Source of the DNA: CAZTLE01 sp964614415
GTDB taxonomy: Bacteria > Bacteroidota > Bacteroidia > Flavobacteriales > Flavobacteriaceae
DNA: 7,849 nucleotides
NCBI GenBank assembly: GCA_964614415.1
Contig: CAZTLE010000190.1
Span: forward strand, 1 to 7,849
Direction: 5' to 3'
Shown here: positions 1 through 6,600 of the stretch, piece after piece
Numbering within the stretch: the first letter of the stretch is position 1
Layout of the letters: each line of letters begins with the position of its first letter
Made by a program: the position numbers and the translations under genes
Notes under the pieces: generated by a model
The model's input: only the letters and a program-made list of their open reading frames with translations
Databases searched by the model: none
Told to the model about the DNA's origin: nothing

Positions 1-342
1 GTATATTGTAAAGCATGGCCCGGTGGTGTTACTGCAAATATCATCCGGAAAAGTTAACCAATCCTGAAGTATTGTAAATGTGTTTGGATTTGAGGTAAAA
101 TCCGTAATGGACGATTCGCTTAACGCATTAAAAGCTATTGGCACGTCTATCTTATATTCAGATGGATTATTATTATCTTCCTTTACCGTTATTCTTGGAT
201 AAAACCCATAATCTGAAGTTACATACGAAGTATTATCAATTATCACCTCGGTTAAATACCAGGTTCTTAAAAGTTCTGCTTCCTGAGCCTGAGCCAAGGA
301 ACCGAAAATCAAAAAACAAGTAATAACAAATAACTTCTTCAT
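1..342 (-). CDS. Secreted protein of unknown function, C-terminal part cut by window edge
   Basis: The frame is open from the ATG at 342 to base 1, giving 114 residues with no stop, so the 3' end lies outside the window. Residues 1-20 form a classical Sec signal peptide: MKK, then a hydrophobic core LFVITCFLIFG, then an AQA|QE-type cleavage site near residue 19. The mature part begins EAELLRTWYLTEVIID, which resembles the start of small beta-rich exported proteins of Flavobacteriia, some ending in a type IX secretion sorting domain. That domain would be off the window, so it cannot be checked. Two cysteines (C103, C110) near the edge could form a disulfide. An in-frame ATG at 351 would add three residues (MYS) and is an alternative start. 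The gene is divergent from the lipoprotein at 469. Exported status is well supported; function is unknown. Confidence 0.75.
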   Translation of the reverse strand, partial: MKKLFVITCFLIFGSLAQAQEAELLRTWYLTEVIIDNTSYVTSDYGFYPRITVKEDNNNPSEYKIDVPIAFNALSESSITDFTSNPNTFTILQDWLTFPDDICSNTTGPCFTIY

Positions 343-468
343 GCTATACATAGTTACTTAAGATAGTTATATTTTTTAAAATGGCTTTTTTAGGTTTTGA
401 AAAATACTGGTAATCAATCAGTTAAAAATTTTGTACTTTCATTTATGAAAAACCAATAAAACCGAACA

Positions 469-1011
469 ATGATGAAGTCAGACAGATTTTTGGTCATGGC
501 AGTAATGCTGTTACTTTGTTTTTCATGCCAAAAAGCAGATGCTCCGGAGGAGGAGATAGACGCTTTAACAGCCACCGAGCTCAATATACTTGGTAATTGG
601 ACGGGAACCAATGTTGATTATCTGAAACGGTTTAGTACGCCATGCGCACCTCACGGATGTTGGGATTATACTGTGGAAGGCGTTACGATTGCCCATGATT
701 TTGATCTTAATTTCCTGGAATCCGGTGACCTCCAATCCAATGGCACCTACGACATGGACTTCCACTTTTCCGGGAATGATGTAGAAGATCCGTATGACTG
801 GACGGAAACAGGTCTCAGGTTTCTGGAAAATGGGAGTTGGGATATAGTAGGAGAGGAACTATTCGTAGTTACGGGTCAGGACACCGTGGTAGCCATTATT
901 GAAGAATTAACAGATAATACACTCCGGCTTTCGTTAAACAGGCTTATATGGAATATTAATACTGCTGAAACCAGAACTACTTTTAAGACAGAAGCCACGT
1001 TTACCCGTTAG
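469..1011 (+). CDS. Lipocalin-like lipoprotein, hypothetical
   Basis: This 180-residue protein starts MMKSDRF, followed by a hydrophobic stretch (residues 8-19) ending LLLCFSC. C20 is the likely lipidated cysteine; the -3 position is an unusual Cys, but the F-S-C ending is common in Bacteroidota lipoproteins. After C20 comes QKADAPEEE, a Lys plus acidic segment similar to the lipoprotein export signal that sends lipoproteins to the cell surface in this phylum (inference). The mature part has the look of a lipocalin-like beta barrel: GNWTGT at 42-47 early, alternating hydrophobic strands, and a late LTDNTLRLSLN strand at 147-157. C59 and C64 sit in a CAPHGC segment and may form a disulfide or bind a ligand. 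ATG at 472 is an equally possible start. Ligand and role are not recognisable. It stands alone, divergent from its left neighbour and convergent with the receptor gene. Confidence 0.8.
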   Translation: MMKSDRFLVMAVMLLLCFSCQKADAPEEEIDALTATELNILGNWTGTNVDYLKRFSTPCAPHGCWDYTVEGVTIAHDFDLNFLESGDLQSNGTYDMDFHFSGNDVEDPYDWTETGLRFLENGSWDIVGEELFVVTGQDTVVAIIEELTDNTLRLSLNRLIWNINTAETRTTFKTEATFTR

Positions 1012-1020
1012 GAAATTTAC

Positions 1021-1045
1021 AGAAGAAAAGGACTTTCCTGTCCTC
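1021..1045 (-). terminator. Probable intrinsic terminator of the TonB-dependent receptor gene
   Basis: Read on the minus strand, a stem AGGAC/GTCCT (1044-1040 with 1033-1029, plus a G-T wobble at 1045/1028) encloses a six-base loop AGGAAA and is followed by a T-rich tail TTTCTTCT (1028-1021). It lies about 70 bases beyond the receptor stop codon. On the plus strand the same hairpin has no T-tract after it, so it is a poorer terminator for the lipoprotein gene. The short stem and interrupted T-tract keep confidence moderate. Confidence 0.45.
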
Positions 1046-1112
1046 AAAGCCCTTAATCTATCGACCCGATTCCCTTAGGCTAGCTTTCTGAAATATAGCA
1101 AACTAAGGTCCA

Positions 1113-3338
1113 TTAAAACCGTACTGTAATACGCCCTTTAATATAGAACGGTGATCCGGGTGTGAAGTGAATTTCCTCTACGGGGTTGGGTTCATTGAAC
1201 AACCGACTCTCTGTAGCAAATTGAGTCTCGTTCCATTCCGTATTAAAAATGTTTTCTGCGATTAAACTCACCGTCCAATTGCTAAGTTGATAATTAAGAT
1301 TGGCATCGGTCACAAAATAGCCCTCGGCCACGATTGAATTGTCCTCATTGGCTGGCCGGTCATCGATATACCGATAATTGATTCCCCCGGAGAGACCTTT
1401 ATTACCTTCAAACACAAGGCCGCCAACCGATGTAAATTTGGGAGCCAGAGGGATATAGTCTGCTCCATTAGGGGCGTCAGTGCTTCTGGCATGGGTATAA
1501 TTAGCATCGGCATATAAGTACAGCCGGTCTGTTGCCTGATAACGTCCTCCCAGTTCAATTCCCAACCGCCGGGTCCTCCCACTGGGCTCTACAATTCCCG
1601 CATCACCAACGTAGACAAACTCTTGCTCCAAAAACAGAGACCATAGCGTGGCATTGAGAACCAATCGATCCGTAGGCTTCAAGATAGTGCCCAGATCGAG
1701 TCCGTAGGCTGCCGGAAGTATCTCCTGTCCGTTGTTGGCGGTTACAACTCTGGCGTCATTGGAATGAAAACCAACGCCGGCCTTAAGAAAGATCTGTGTT
1801 CCTGGCGAAGGGCTGTAAATTGTATTGAACTTGGGACTAAAGGCAACCTTCTCCTCACTGCGATTGTTGTAAGTCTCACTCAACTTATTTACATAGCCGA
1901 ATTTGAAGTAGTCAAGTCGCAATGCCGGATTGAAGCTAAAATCTCCTGATTTGAAACTCGCATTTAGGAAACCATAGGCGTTCACCTGGTCGACTTCTCC
2001 GAAAGCCAAACGTTCAAGTATAGTTTGACGGTTCAAAGTCCGGGATAACTGATTATCGTTCACATCATCGTAACGAAAACCAATACCTGCATCATAACTA
2101 AAGTCAAGCTGCCCCAGGGAGATATCGTCATTTTTGAATACGGTATTAGCACCTATTAGTAGTCGTTCCTCAAGCTGACGAATTTGGTCACCGTTTTCAG
2201 GATCTTCCAGGAAGAAGGTGAAGTTGGAAAAGAGATCAAAATCATATTGTGATAGATAGGCTGATGTTTTCAACGTTCGTCCCTCACCGAACCACTTATT
2301 ATGGGTCACAGCCACATTGGTGCGGCCGGTCTGTCCTCCTTCGGTATCATCAATGGCCCCAAAGCGACCAATGATCCCCTGATCCACAGCGCGTTGCGGT
2401 ATTTGTCCGGACGCATCCCATTTACTTTGAAAATGAGAAGCAGTGATTGATAGCTCTTGATTGCCAGGCATGTTGAAAAGGTACCGCCCCATTAGGTTGA
2501 ATCGATTGAAATTTTGAGGTGAATCGAATGGGCCATCCGTTAAGTAAAGTTCGGAGGCTATATAGGCCGAACTGTTCTCGTTGTCCAGCAAATTGAACAT
2601 CCCAACGAAACGCCGTGTGCCGAACTGACCCACTTCTGCCGAAATCAGATTATCGTCAATCTGCTTTTTGAGTCTCAGATCAACAAATCCGGCCGTGTTA
2701 AAATCTCCTTGATTGGCATAATACGGGCCTTTACCAAAATTGATGTTCTTCAAGGTTTCCGGGATCACAAAATGGAGATCTGCATAGCCCTGACCATGGG
2801 CATGCGACACCATGTTCACCGGCATGCCGTCAACACTGATGGCTACATCGGTACCATGGTCTACATCGAAACCACGCAAGAAGATTTGCTCGGCTTTACC
2901 GCCGCCGGCATGTTGCCCAATAAACAGGCCCGGGACTTTTCGCAGGATCTCCTGGGATGATTTTACCGGGTTGACCAGAACATCGGCTTCAACAATTTTA
3001 CTTAATGCATTCACTTTGGAGACCAGTACTATTTGATCCAGTGATATCGAGGCTTGTTGCAGCGCTACTGTGACCGGAGTTTCCAAACTCCTGGCTGAGA
3101 TCACCAGGGTATGGGTGGTATGTCCCAGGAGCGAAAACCAGACCGTATCATTGATGCTGGTTTGAAAGAGTGTAAAACTGCCATTGCCGTCGGTATGACT
3201 GTGCTCTCCGTTGGTCTTATTGAATACGCCTACATCTTCCAATGGAATACCATCTGCGTCGATAACGGTTCCCTTCAGGGTTTGTGAATATGTGTTGTAT
3301 AAGGCTAAAAAGGCCAAAATGCGAACAAAATATCTCAT
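1113..3338 (-). CDS. TonB-dependent outer-membrane receptor with CarboxypepD_reg-like N-terminus
   Basis: This is a 741-residue receptor for TonB/ExbBD-energised uptake across the outer membrane. Residues 1-19 (MRYFVRILAFLALYNTYSQ) are a signal peptide, which fixes the start at 3338. The frame stays open for 57 further codons upstream (to 3509), but that stretch is charged, lacks an export signal and would bury the signal peptide. Residues 20-100 are a CarboxypepD_reg-like domain (LKGTVIDADGIPLEDVGVF), typical of Bacteroidota receptors. Residues about 115-225 are the plug, with ILRKVPGLFIGQ, FLRGFDVDHGTD and VDGMPVN motifs. The rest is the beta barrel, ending in GRITVRF with the C-terminal Phe expected for Bam-dependent insertion. 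The plug is rich in histidine (H143, H161, H179, H181, H189), including SHAHGQGYADLHF. A metal or metal complex is a plausible substrate, but this is inference. It is monocistronic: no susD-like or other partner gene is adjacent. Confidence 0.93.
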   Translation of the reverse strand: MRYFVRILAFLALYNTYSQTLKGTVIDADGIPLEDVGVFNKTNGEHSHTDGNGSFTLFQTSINDTVWFSLLGHTTHTLVISARSLETPVTVALQQASISLDQIVLVSKVNALSKIVEADVLVNPVKSSQEILRKVPGLFIGQHAGGGKAEQIFLRGFDVDHGTDVAISVDGMPVNMVSHAHGQGYADLHFVIPETLKNINFGKGPYYANQGDFNTAGFVDLRLKKQIDDNLISAEVGQFGTRRFVGMFNLLDNENSSAYIASELYLTDGPFDSPQNFNRFNLMGRYLFNMPGNQELSITASHFQSKWDASGQIPQRAVDQGIIGRFGAIDDTEGGQTGRTNVAVTHNKWFGEGRTLKTSAYLSQYDFDLFSNFTFFLEDPENGDQIRQLEERLLIGANTVFKNDDISLGQLDFSYDAGIGFRYDDVNDNQLSRTLNRQTILERLAFGEVDQVNAYGFLNASFKSGDFSFNPALRLDYFKFGYVNKLSETYNNRSEEKVAFSPKFNTIYSPSPGTQIFLKAGVGFHSNDARVVTANNGQEILPAAYGLDLGTILKPTDRLVLNATLWSLFLEQEFVYVGDAGIVEPSGRTRRLGIELGGRYQATDRLYLYADANYTHARSTDAPNGADYIPLAPKFTSVGGLVFEGNKGLSGGINYRYIDDRPANEDNSIVAEGYFVTDANLNYQLSNWTVSLIAENIFNTEWNETQFATESRLFNEPNPVEEIHFTPGSPFYIKGRITVRF

Positions 3339-3709
3339 TATTTTTTGTCTAATTGATGTTCTGAAAACAGGAAAATTTGATTTGCGATTACTTAATTCTC
3401 CTTTACATGTACGTAGATTCTCGAGGTGTGGTTTTAGCTTCTTTGAGGAATAATAGCGGTAAATGAATCTTGATTTGTGAGACTGATATATACGGCTGCC
3501 CGGGAGCAAGGCACTTTTTCAATCACTATCGAAAGTGTTAAGGCTCGATTGTGGTTCGAACCCATGTGAGGTATAATCTTGTTTAATTTGCTGAATTGTT
3601 GCGGGCTACGGACCTATATAGTGGATACAAAAAAAGCCTTAACGACAAGGCAGTTTTATTAGGGATATCAGAACTCCAACTCGAGGACATTGCAAAAATT
3701 AAGCGCCTG
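3339..3709. other. Gene-free region: receptor leader and kinase 3' region
   Basis: No credible gene was found on either strand. Open frames here are short, lack exported or domain-like sequence, or merely run into neighbouring genes in the wrong frame. The right part (3629-3651) holds the terminator of the kinase operon. The rest lies upstream of the receptor signal-peptide ATG and probably contains its promoter and leader, but I could not find a convincing TAnnTTTG/TTG promoter pair. Palindromic elements are present: overlapping TACATGTA and TACGTA (3404-3415), a hairpin CACTTT/AAAGTG (3512-3517 with 3532-3537), and a perfect 10-base palindrome GGTTCGAACC (3553-3562). No known riboswitch core was recognised. 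Confidence 0.6.
3629..3651 (-). terminator. Intrinsic terminator after the kinase/regulator operon
   Basis: On the minus strand a perfect five-base stem GCCTT/AAGGC (3651-3647 with 3640-3636) encloses the loop GTCGTT and runs straight into seven T residues (3635-3629). It lies 59 bases past the histidine kinase stop codon at 3710, in the right orientation to end that transcript and to insulate the downstream receptor gene from it. Confidence 0.75.
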
Positions 3710-5053
3710 TCAAAATACCAAACTAAACACAGTTCCTTCGCCTTCAATACTTTTTACCAGTATCCTTCCTTTATGAAGCATCATGATCTGCTTGCAGAGA
3801 CTTAGACCAATTCCGCTGCCTGTAGCTTTACTGGTGAAGAATGGTACAAAGATGTTTTCCAGAATATCTTGAGGAATACCGGAACCGTTATCGTAGACTT
3901 TTATAACGACACCTCTGTTCGTATTCTGGGACGCTAATACTTTAATTTGTGCGTCTTCTTTGTGTTTACATGCATCAACCGCATTTAGTATCAGGTTGAT
4001 CATCACTTGTTCGATTAGATAAGTGTCTATATCTAATTCCAGCCGGGAACCCGACACACTAAACTCGATAGAAATGTTCTTAGCTTCAATTGATGGCGCC
4101 ATTAATAACTGAATGTTATCAAACAATTCAGTGACCCGTACCTTTTGCAGATTTAACTTGGTCACCTTACTCAAACTGCGGTACGTTTTTGCAAATTTTA
4201 ACAGGCCTTCACTTCTTTTCTTAATTGTTCCAATACCTGCATTCAGGTCATTCAATTCCAATGGCTGATTTTCAGGGTTGGCAACGGCATGTGTGATGCT
4301 AGATTGAAGTGTATCGGCAAGGGAAGAAATAGGTGTGATAGAGTTCATGATCTCATGGGTCATAACACTTAGTAATTTCTTCCAGGATTCAGATTCATTT
4401 TTATTTAGGGTATCATCGATATTTTGAATTACAATAAGCTTAAAGGCATCATCATCAACTTGAAAAACAGTGTCCGAAATTAAGATCTTTATACGTTCAT
4501 CCTGCAAGGCTATCGACATAGAATCCGGTTCCCGGTGGTACGTTTCAAAAACAGTATTAAATAATTCAGGTTTTCTGCTTTCCACAAACCGGATGTTCTT
4601 AAACGAAGGCAAATCCAGAATATCTCCAAACGAGTCATTGCTCCATAGGACATTTCCGGACTCCAGATTATAGGCGATAATGCCTATATCAACCATCTCC
4701 AGTATTTTCTGCAAATACACATATTGAGCCTGATTTTGAGCATTGATCTCCTTGATAGTCCGATTAATTTCATTAAAACCGGTATATAAAAACCGAATAT
4801 CTTTTGGACCTCTGTCTTCAGGAAACCAGCGTGAAAAGTCCCTGTATTTCACAGCTTCAAAAAAGTCGTCCATGGCTACGAAACGGCGTTTAACATAAGT
4901 GTACGTAGTAATCAATAGGTACAACAAAAAAACACCGGTCAGTATAGTGAACAATGTATGATCAATGTAAATACAATAACTTAAGAGAAGTACCAGACCT
5001 GCAATAAGAAAGATTCTGAAATAGAGCCTTAGGATGTAGCCATTATAGTTCAT
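3710..5053 (-). CDS. NtrY-like membrane sensor histidine kinase
   Basis: This 447-residue protein phosphorylates the response regulator encoded just upstream. Two transmembrane helices (about 8-29 and 33-53) are joined by only a few residues, so there is almost no periplasmic sensor. Residues 55-110 form a charged linker and about 111-215 a PAS-like domain (LEMVDIGIIAYNLESGNVLWSN). The H-box MTHEIMNSITPI carries phospho-acceptor H233. The ATPase domain shows the N-box (NLILNAVDA, N353/N357), G1 DNGSGIP (388-394), the F-box FVPFFTSK (402-409) and G2 TGSGIGLSL (411-419), so the catalytic core is complete. Its ATG overlaps the regulator's stop by 11 bases (5043-5053), implying translational coupling and a shared transcript. 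The architecture suggests detection of a membrane or cytoplasmic signal, such as envelope damage; the signal itself is unknown. Confidence 0.94.
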   Translation of the reverse strand: MNYNGYILRLYFRIFLIAGLVLLLSYCIYIDHTLFTILTGVFLLYLLITTYTYVKRRFVAMDDFFEAVKYRDFSRWFPEDRGPKDIRFLYTGFNEINRTIKEINAQNQAQYVYLQKILEMVDIGIIAYNLESGNVLWSNDSFGDILDLPSFKNIRFVESRKPELFNTVFETYHREPDSMSIALQDERIKILISDTVFQVDDDAFKLIVIQNIDDTLNKNESESWKKLLSVMTHEIMNSITPISSLADTLQSSITHAVANPENQPLELNDLNAGIGTIKKRSEGLLKFAKTYRSLSKVTKLNLQKVRVTELFDNIQLLMAPSIEAKNISIEFSVSGSRLELDIDTYLIEQVMINLILNAVDACKHKEDAQIKVLASQNTNRGVVIKVYDNGSGIPQDILENIFVPFFTSKATGSGIGLSLCKQIMMLHKGRILVKSIEGEGTVFSLVF

Positions 5054-6395
5054 ATTTGCCTAATCTTCTGTACAAGGCTGCCCGTGTAATACCTAATTCT
5101 TTCGCAGATTTAGAAACATTGCCCTTATGCTTTTCAAGTACGGTGCGAATCGCATTTTTTTCGATATCATCAAGATTTAAACTTGTAGTCTCGAAGCTTT
5201 TTGTTTTTGTGGATCTTTCTATTGAAGAGAATACCAGATCTTCAGATTTCAATATATTATCATCGGCCATTATAACTGCGCGTTCCAATACATATTGAAG
5301 TTCTCTAACATTTCCCGGAAAATCGTGCTTCTTTAATTTTTTGGTAAAATCCGAATCAAACTTAAAACTTCCTTTGTTGTACTTCTCTGCATATAAGGAA
5401 ACGAAATGATGTGTCAATTCGGTGATATCCGTACCCCGATCTCTAAGAGGAGGAACAATAATATCAACCGTATTAATTCTATAAATTAAATCTTTGCGGA
5501 ATTTTTTCTCGTCTGCCAGAACTTCAGGAGCGACATTGGTAGCACAAATCAATCTAATATCTACGGGAATAGCGGTATTCGAACCTAATGGCGTCACTTG
5601 TCTATTTTGTAAAACAGTAAGCAGTCTCACTTGCTGACCCAGGGAAATATTCCCGATCTCATCTAAAAATAAAGTTCCGCCATTTGCAGCTTCAAAGCGA
5701 CCTTCCCGATCTTCGGATGCTCCTGTAAAAGCGCCTTTCTTGTAGCCAAACAATTCACTTTCAAAAAGAGAAGCTGTTAACGCTCCAACATCAACTTTTA
5801 CAAAGGGTTTGTCTTTTCGATTGGAACTGTCGTGGATTGCCCGTGCGATCAAGTCTTTACCTGTTCCATTTTCACCCAGGATGAGTACGTTGGCGTCTGT
5901 TGGTGCTACTTTATTGAGTTTCAGGAACACATCTTGCATTACGGCACTATCACCTATGATCTTTGTGCCCGAAGAATGTAATCCCTGAGTCTTTCTGTCA
6001 TTAGACTTTTTCCTGGAGAGAATGGTCGTGATTGTCTCAATTAATTTTTCATTCTTCCAGGGCTTCACAAAAAAGTCTGCCGCACCTTCCTTGAGTCCTT
6101 TGATCGCCAAATCAATATCCGCATAGGCTGTCATAAGTATGACGGCTATTTCAGATTTTGATCCTTTAATAGCGTTGAGCCAATAAATACCTTCATTGCC
6201 GGTATGCACCAAACCGCTAAAATTCATATCGAGAATAACGATATCAAACGCATTGCGTTGAATAAGGGCCGTAATATTATTCGGGTTTTTCTCCGCGACC
6301 AACTCCTTTACCAAAGGTTTGAGTAATAGTCGCAATGCCATGAGGACATCTGAATCATCGTCAACTACAAGTATGCTGGCATTTTTCAGGACCAT
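5043..6395 (-). CDS. NtrC-family sigma-54-dependent response regulator
   Basis: This 450-residue activator has three domains. The receiver (about 6-122) has acidic residues D12-D14, phospho-acceptor D56 (VILDMNF), T89 and K111 (FVKPW). The AAA+ domain (about 145-375) has Walker A GENGTGKD (174-181), an intact GAFTGA sigma-54 contact loop (221-226), Walker B TLFLDEIGN (241-249), sensor I ICATN (283-287), arginine-finger candidates R300 and R306, and sensor II GNVREL (361-366). A Fis-type helix-turn-helix ends the protein (about 408-450; GNVSKSAKELGITRAALYRRL). All residues for phosphorylation, ATP hydrolysis and sigma-54 remodelling are present. The loop after D56 (SGLVHTGNEGIYWL) is longer than in a typical receiver. 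It is first in the operon with the kinase and divergent from the periplasmic adaptor gene, its likely target. ATG at 6395 is followed directly by the receiver domain (LKNASILVVDDD), supporting the start. Confidence 0.96.
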   Translation of the reverse strand: MVLKNASILVVDDDSDVLMALRLLLKPLVKELVAEKNPNNITALIQRNAFDIVILDMNFSGLVHTGNEGIYWLNAIKGSKSEIAVILMTAYADIDLAIKGLKEGAADFFVKPWKNEKLIETITTILSRKKSNDRKTQGLHSSGTKIIGDSAVMQDVFLKLNKVAPTDANVLILGENGTGKDLIARAIHDSSNRKDKPFVKVDVGALTASLFESELFGYKKGAFTGASEDREGRFEAANGGTLFLDEIGNISLGQQVRLLTVLQNRQVTPLGSNTAIPVDIRLICATNVAPEVLADEKKFRKDLIYRINTVDIIVPPLRDRGTDITELTHHFVSLYAEKYNKGSFKFDSDFTKKLKKHDFPGNVRELQYVLERAVIMADDNILKSEDLVFSSIERSTKTKSFETTSLNLDDIEKNAIRTVLEKHKGNVSKSAKELGITRAALYRRLGKYEL

Positions 6396-6399
6396 AATA

Positions 6400-6407
6400 C
6401 AAAATTA
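6400..6407 (-). promoter_or_regulatory. Candidate -7 promoter element for the regulator/kinase operon
   Basis: The minus strand reads TAATTTTG, a full match to the Bacteroidota housekeeping -7 consensus TAnnTTTG. It ends only four bases before the regulator's ATG, which would give a nearly leaderless transcript. The nearest upstream TTG (6437-6435) is 27 bases away, farther than the usual spacing to the -33 element. The match may therefore be partly fortuitous in AT-rich DNA. Confidence 0.35.
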
Positions 6408-6446
6408 CGATTTTATGCTTAGGTCATAAAGACTCAAAAGTTTACG

Positions 6447-6506
6447 CTTTGTGACATCGGCCGGTGTACATAAATGAACACAAAGTGTATCAAAACCGAA
6501 CACTTT
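6447..6506. promoter_or_regulatory. Nested inverted repeats, candidate enhancer sites for the NtrC-type regulator
   Basis: Several related repeats cluster here. CTTTGTG (6447-6453) is mirrored by CACAAAG (6479-6485). ACAC-AAA-GTGT (6478-6488) is an 11-base palindrome. AAAGTGT (6482-6488) is mirrored by ACACTTT (6500-6506). GAACAC occurs at 6476 and again at 6498, in the same orientation and 22 bases apart, about two helical turns. Centres lie roughly 90-115 bases upstream of the transcription start implied by the TTGGCAC element, the usual position of enhancer sites for sigma-54 activators. Binding by the adjacent regulator is inferred. Confidence 0.5.
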
Positions 6507-6554
6507 AAATCTCCCTAAACAAATTAACTTAATGATTATCAGGAATTTATGTGT

Positions 6555-6571
6555 TTGGCACACATTTCATA
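6555..6571 (+). promoter_or_regulatory. Candidate sigma-54 promoter of the adaptor gene (strong -24, weak -12)
   Basis: TTGGCAC (6555-6561) matches the sigma-54 -24 element exactly. At the position where GC is required (6569-6570) the sequence is AT, inside ATTTCATA, so the -12 element is poor. A start site near 6582 would leave a leader of about 19 bases before the ATG at 6601. The downstream position, the divergent NtrC-type activator and the upstream repeats support the call. The bare TGGCAC core also occurs by chance inside genes in this window (139 and 741). Confidence 0.45.
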
Positions 6572-6600
6572 ATAGATATAATGTTAAAACGAATTGAAAA

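Noticed and set aside
138..154. TTGGCACG on the plus strand as a sigma-54 promoter
   Set aside because: It lies inside the coding region of the left-edge gene, has no GC at the -12 position and points into no start codon at a sensible distance.
434..441. TACTTTCA upstream of the lipoprotein gene as a TAnnTTTG-type -7 element
   Set aside because: Two of the consensus positions are wrong and no TTG lies at a suitable distance upstream. Such partial matches are frequent in this AT-rich spacer.
741..757. TGGCACC on the plus strand as a sigma-54 promoter
   Set aside because: It is internal to the lipoprotein gene, lacks a -12 element and has no gene start downstream on that strand.
1310..1582. 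Minus-strand 90-codon ORF beginning MGGPGGWELNW
   Set aside because: It lies entirely within the receptor barrel in another frame, and the receptor frame is unambiguous there.
3339..3509. In-frame 57-codon N-terminal extension of the TonB-dependent receptor, starting at ATG 3509
   Set aside because: It would place a charged segment without export features ahead of a textbook signal peptide starting at 3338. The extension is better read as untranslated leader.
3439..3573. A 43-codon minus-strand ORF in the receptor leader, beginning MGSNHNRALTL around 3570
   Set aside because: It has no recognisable features and is compatible with chance. It overlaps the palindromic sequence and is not followed by a coupled gene.
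3596..3805. Plus-strand 69-codon ORF beginning MLRATDLYSGYKK
   Set aside because: It runs antisense through the terminator and the end of the kinase gene and has no domain or signal features, so it is a shadow frame.
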